A stretch of DNA of 64,000 nucleotides from the NCBI RefSeq assembly GCF_900167365.1, contig NZ_FUXL01000007.1, forward strand, positions 62,001-126,000, written 5' to 3'. Under the pieces are notes generated by a model. It saw nothing but the letters and a program-made list of their open reading frames with translations, was not told where the DNA came from and did not search any database. A program made the position numbers and the translations under genes. The stretch's first letter is position 1. Every line of letters starts with the position of its first letter. Origin of the DNA: Consotaella salsifontis (GTDB lineage: Bacteria; Pseudomonadota; Alphaproteobacteria; Rhizobiales; Rhizobiaceae). Below, in pieces: positions 60,450 to 64,000 of the stretch.

Positions 60450-62063
60450 ATGACACCCTCGTCCCTGCCCCTTTTCATTCTCGCCGGACCGCTGGTGATC
60501 GCCCTGGCGATCCTGCTCCTGCCGGCCCGCGTCATGAGCTTGAGAGCCTGCGAGGCGGCCCACGTCGTCTCCATGGTCCTCGTCTTCGCCCTTGCCCTCG
60601 CCATGACCGGGCAGGTGCTCGGCGGCGCGCGGCTCGAGGCGCTGGCAAGCTGGCTCTATGTCGACTCACTCGGCGCGATCTTCCTGATGATCATCGCCGT
60701 CGTCGGCCTGATGACCGGGCTCTATTCTCTCGGCTATATCCGCCACGACATCGAGGTCGGCCATCTCGATATGCGCCGGGCGAAGATCTACTACGGCTTC
60801 TTCAACCTCTTCGTCTTCACCATGCTTCTGTCGGCGACAGCCAACAACATCGTCATGATGTGGGTGGCGGTCGAGGCGACGACGCTGGGTTCCGCCTTCC
60901 TGGTCGGCATCTACGGCGAGAAGACCTCGCTCGAGGCCGCCTGGAAATACGTCGTCATCTGCACGGTGGGCGTTGCCTTCGGCCTCTATGGCACGGTGCT
61001 GGTCTTCTCCAACGGCTCCGAGGTTCTCGCCGATCCCCATCAGGCGGTGCTGTGGACGTCGCTCGCCCAGAACGCCGCGTCCCTCGATCCCTCGCTGATG
61101 AAGATCGCCTTCGTCTTCGTGGTCATCGGCTTCGGCACCAAGGCGGGCCTCTTCCCGATGCACGCCTGGCTGCCGGACGCCCACTCCGAGGCTCCGAGCC
61201 CGGTGAGCGCGCTGCTTTCCGGCGTGCTTCTGAAATGCGCCCTCTTCGTCATCATCCGCTACCTCGCGCTGATGGTGCGGGCGATCGGGCCGGAATTCCC
61301 GCAGACGCTGCTTCTCACCCTCGGCGTTCTGTCGGTCGTGGTCGCGGCGATGCTGTTCTTTGTCCAGAAGGACCTGAAGCGAAAGCTGGCCTACTCCTCC
61401 GTCGAGCATGTCGGCCTCATCGCCATCGGCCTCGGCCTCGGCGGCCCGCTGGGCGTCGCCGCCGCCCTGCTCCACTCCATCAACCACAGCCTCGCCAAGG
61501 CGCTGCTCTTCTGCGGCTCGGGCAACGTGCTGATGAAGTACGGCACCCGCGACCTCGACAAGGTGAAGGGCATGCTGCGCCTCGCCCCGGCGAGCGGCCT
61601 GCTTCTGATGATCGGCGCGCTGGCGCTGTCGGGCTTTCCGCCCTTCAACGTCTTCGTCAGCGAGTTCCTGGTGTTCGCAGCCGGGCTGAAGGCCGGCCAT
61701 CCCTGGCTGATGCTCGTCTGCCTCCTCTTCTTCACCGTCACCATAGCCGGCTTCATCCAGATCATCTCCGGCTCGGTGCTCGGCAAGACGAGCGAGGGCG
61801 CCAAGCCCGGCGACGTTAGCGCCGCCACGCTGGTGCCCCTCGGCATCCTCGCCGCGCTCGTGCTGGTCATGGGCTTCGCCGTGCCGGCCCCCATCGCCAA
61901 GCTCGTGGCCGACGCCAGCGCCATCGTCCTCGACGGTGGCGACCCGGTGACGGTCGCCAGCCCCTGGCAGTTTGGCGGCACCACCCTCTTCGCCGATGAC
62001 AACGGCCTCCTCGCAACTCCCGCCGCGGCTGCCGAGCCCGCCGCCGAGAAGGAGACGAAATAA
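60450..62063 (+). CDS. hyfF: Hydrogenase-4 membrane subunit HyfF (NuoL/M-like)
   Basis: The 537-residue protein has about 14-15 spans and the channel core GLFPMHAWLPDAHSEAPSPVSALLSGVLLKCAL, with Lys of LLKCAL. A short polar C-terminus rich in Ala and Glu ends the protein. It is the third NuoL/M-type protein of the complex, as in E. coli Hyf. It shares a base with the hyfG start. Confidence 0.9.
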   Translation: MTPSSLPLFILAGPLVIALAILLLPARVMSLRACEAAHVVSMVLVFALALAMTGQVLGGARLEALASWLYVDSLGAIFLMIIAVVGLMTGLYSLGYIRHDIEVGHLDMRRAKIYYGFFNLFVFTMLLSATANNIVMMWVAVEATTLGSAFLVGIYGEKTSLEAAWKYVVICTVGVAFGLYGTVLVFSNGSEVLADPHQAVLWTSLAQNAASLDPSLMKIAFVFVVIGFGTKAGLFPMHAWLPDAHSEAPSPVSALLSGVLLKCALFVIIRYLALMVRAIGPEFPQTLLLTLGVLSVVVAAMLFFVQKDLKRKLAYSSVEHVGLIAIGLGLGGPLGVAAALLHSINHSLAKALLFCGSGNVLMKYGTRDLDKVKGMLRLAPASGLLLMIGALALSGFPPFNVFVSEFLVFAAGLKAGHPWLMLVCLLFFTVTIAGFIQIISGSVLGKTSEGAKPGDVSAATLVPLGILAALVLVMGFAVPAPIAKLVADASAIVLDGGDPVTVASPWQFGGTTLFADDNGLLATPAAAAEPAAEKETK

Positions 62064-63778
62064 TGGACATTCTCTCTCAGGACCGGGTCGGCGCCTCCAT
62101 CCTGTCGGCCCTTCGCGGCGTCCTGCCCCACGCCATCCTCCAGGAGGAATGGCAGACGCCGCGCCAGGTGACGATCACGGTCAAGCCGTCGGCGCTCCAG
62201 GACGTGGTCAAGACGCTCTATTACGAGCACTACGGCTGGGTTTCCGTGGTGGTCGGCAATGACGAGCGTTCGCTCACCGGCGTCTTCGCGGTCTACTACG
62301 TGCTGTCCATGGAAGGCCCCGAGAAGTGCCACATCGTGGTGCGGGTCGAGGTGCCGGCCGACACGCAGGAATTCCCCTCCGTGACGCCGGTCGTTCCGGC
62401 CTGCGTCTGGGGCGAGCGCGAGGTGCGCGACATGTTCGGGCTGAAGCCGGTCGGCCTGCCCGACGAGCGGCGTCTGGTGCTGCCCGACGACTGGCCGGAC
62501 GATCTTCACCCCCTGCGCAAGGACTCGATGGACTACCGGATGCGTCCGGCGCCCGTCGCCGACAACGAGACCTATCCTTTCATCAACGAGGCCAAGGGAG
62601 AGACCACCATCGTTCCGGTGGGGCCGCTCCACATCACCTCGGACGAGCCCGGCCACTTCCGTCTCTTCGTCGACGGCGAGGACATCATCGACGCCGACTA
62701 CCGCATGTTCTATGTCCACCGCGGCATGGAGAAGGTGGCCGAATCCCGCATGGGATACAACGAGGTCACCTTCCTTGCCGATCGCGTCTGCGGCATCTGC
62801 GGCTATGCCCACTCGGTGGCCTACACCACCTCCATCGAGAATGCCCTCGGCATCAACGTTCCCGCCCGCGCCCAGGCCATCCGCTCGATCCTGCTCGAAA
62901 CCGAGCGCATGCACAGCCACCTGCTCAATCTCGGCCTCGTCTGCCACTATGTCGGCTTCGACACCGGCTTCCAGCAATTCTTCCGCGTGCGCGAGAAGGC
63001 GATGACGCTGGCCGAACTCCTCACCGGATCGCGCAAGACCTACGCCATGAACCTCATCGGCGGCGTCCGGCGCGACATCCTGGGCGAGCAGGCAGCCGAG
63101 ACGCGGCGCGTTTCGGCGGAGCTAAGGGTCGACACCCAGCGCCTTGTCGACATCTTGCTGGAAACCGCCAATGTCGGCGGCCGCGTCAACGGCGTCGGCC
63201 TTCTCGACAAGCAGATCGCCCGCGACTACTCGCCCGTCGGGCCGCTCGTGCGTGGCTCCGGCCACGCCCGCGACACCCGCGCCGACCATGCCTTTGCCGG
63301 CTACGGCCTAGTCAAGAACACCATCCGCTCCCACGATGGCTGCGACGTGCTCGCCCGCACCCTGGTGCGCGCCGAGGAAGTGTTCGACAGCCTCGACCTC
63401 ATCGACGCGCTGCTCGACACGGCGCCCGGCGGGGCGATCCTCACCGAGGACTTCGAGTACCTGCCGCACAAGTTCGCCCTCGGCTTCACCGAGGCGCCGC
63501 GCGGCGAGGACATCCACTGGTCGATGACCGGCGACAACCAGAAGCTCTATCGCTGGCGCTGCCGGGCCTCGACCTACAACAACTGGCCGGTTCTCCGCTA
63601 CATGCTGCGCGGCAACACGGTGTCGGACGCCCCCGTCATCGTCGGCAGCCTCGACCCCTGCTACTCGTGCACGGACCGCGTCACCTTCGTCGACGTGCGC
63701 AAGCAGAAATCCGTCACCGTCCCCATCGAAGAAGTCGAGCGCTACGGCCGTGAGCGCAAGAACTCCCCGCTGAAGTGA
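62063..63778 (+). CDS. hyfG: Hydrogenase-4 NiFe large subunit HyfG/HycE
   Basis: The 571-residue protein combines a NuoC-like domain (about 1-175, ending [17 protein letters not shown]) with a NuoD-like group 4 NiFe large subunit. The nickel-iron ligands are present as CGIC (Cys243, Cys246) and DPCYSCTDR (Cys533, Cys536). The tail after the second pair (ending RERKNSPLK) matches the cleavable maturation peptide of E. coli HycE. It evolves H2 from electrons supplied by formate. Confidence 0.95.
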   Translation: MDILSQDRVGASILSALRGVLPHAILQEEWQTPRQVTITVKPSALQDVVKTLYYEHYGWVSVVVGNDERSLTGVFAVYYVLSMEGPEKCHIVVRVEVPADTQEFPSVTPVVPACVWGEREVRDMFGLKPVGLPDERRLVLPDDWPDDLHPLRKDSMDYRMRPAPVADNETYPFINEAKGETTIVPVGPLHITSDEPGHFRLFVDGEDIIDADYRMFYVHRGMEKVAESRMGYNEVTFLADRVCGICGYAHSVAYTTSIENALGINVPARAQAIRSILLETERMHSHLLNLGLVCHYVGFDTGFQQFFRVREKAMTLAELLTGSRKTYAMNLIGGVRRDILGEQAAETRRVSAELRVDTQRLVDILLETANVGGRVNGVGLLDKQIARDYSPVGPLVRGSGHARDTRADHAFAGYGLVKNTIRSHDGCDVLARTLVRAEEVFDSLDLIDALLDTAPGGAILTEDFEYLPHKFALGFTEAPRGEDIHWSMTGDNQKLYRWRCRASTYNNWPVLRYMLRGNTVSDAPVIVGSLDPCYSCTDRVTFVDVRKQKSVTVPIEEVERYGRERKNSPLK

Positions 63779-63788
63779 GGTCGCCGTC

Positions 63789-64000
63789 ATGCTGAAACTC
63801 TTGAAGGAGATCTTCCGCACCGGCGAAGCCACGGTGAAGTATCCTTTCGCTCCCCTCGAGGTGTCGAAGGACTTCCGCGGCAAGCCGGAACACGAAGCGG
63901 AAAAGTGCATCGCCTGCGCCGCATGCACCATCGCCTGCCCGCCCAACGCCATCCAGATGGAGACGGACATCGAGGCAGGCACGCGCACCTGGTCGATCAA
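63789..64000 (+). CDS. hyfH: Hydrogenase-4 ferredoxin subunit HyfH, 3' end cut by window edge
   Basis: About 70 residues are visible. They start [20 protein letters not shown] and reach the first 4Fe-4S group [16 protein letters not shown], as in HyfH/HycF, the NuoI-like subunit of about 180 residues. It starts eleven bases after the hyfG stop. hyfI (NuoB-like), maturation and regulatory genes are expected beyond the edge. Confidence 0.88.
   Translation, partial: MLKLLKEIFRTGEATVKYPFAPLEVSKDFRGKPEHEAEKCIACAACTIACPPNAIQMETDIEAGTRTWSI

Overview
The window is one continuous stretch of GC-rich chromosome or large replicon from an alphaproteobacterium, most likely of the order Hyphomicrobiales (Rhizobiales). 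Three things point there: iol genes of the rhizobial type (an IolC kinase fused to DUF2090, an RpiR-type IolR), many sugar, uronate and peptide ABC cassettes, and an imperfect intergenic palindrome of a kind I recall as common in that order. No rRNA, tRNA, transposase, integrase or CRISPR array was seen. Both edges cut genes: a DcuC-type carrier on the left and hyfH on the right.

Layout. Bases 1-5.7 kb hold a small carboxylate-catabolism group: a DcuC-like carrier, a MmgE/PrpD protein, a GntR/FCD regulator, a DapA-family aldolase and a D-2-hydroxyacid dehydrogenase. Bases 5.7-21 kb are a myo-inositol regulon: iolR, iolA, iolB, iolE and iolC on the minus strand, iolG and iolD divergent from iolC, a ribose/inositol-type ABC transporter, and a second Gfo/Idh oxidoreductase preceded by eight copies of an 8-bp repeat. 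Bases 21-28 kb hold a dipeptide-type ABC operon, a divergent GntR/FCD regulator and a UxuA-like gene, with matching palindromes on both sides of the regulator gene. Bases 28.3-35.2 kb hold a LacI regulator behind two matched operators, an FAD oxidoreductase and a MalFGK-type sugar transporter.

Bases 35.2-51.5 kb are the unusual part. A minus-strand operon encodes relatives of complex I subunits A, H, J, K, L, M and N, plus a protein in the NuoB/NuoD position that keeps the NuoB fold signature but has lost every cluster cysteine. NuoC, E, F, G and I are absent. Two of the proteins end in histidine-rich tails, and two carry membrane segments packed with methionine. The operon diverges from a CsoR/RcnR-family metal-sensor gene across a perfect ATACCC-CTGC-GGGTAT inverted repeat. 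Around it lie a DsbE/TlpA thioredoxin, a DUF2933 protein, a two-component system, a BNR-repeat exported protein, a cytochrome c and a Met-rich EF-hand protein, a set that looks like a metal-resistance island. My reading is a redox-dead, complex-I-derived membrane arm put under metal control; its cargo or ion is unknown.

Bases 51.6-64 kb encode a formate hydrogenlyase: a cysteine-type formate dehydrogenase H and a HydN-like ferredoxin on the minus strand, and hyfABCDEFGH on the plus strand. The hydrogenase large subunit has both CxxC pairs needed to bind the NiFe site. The organism should therefore be able to convert formate to H2 and CO2 under fermentative conditions. Two separate complex-I-derived machines thus sit within 28 kb of each other.
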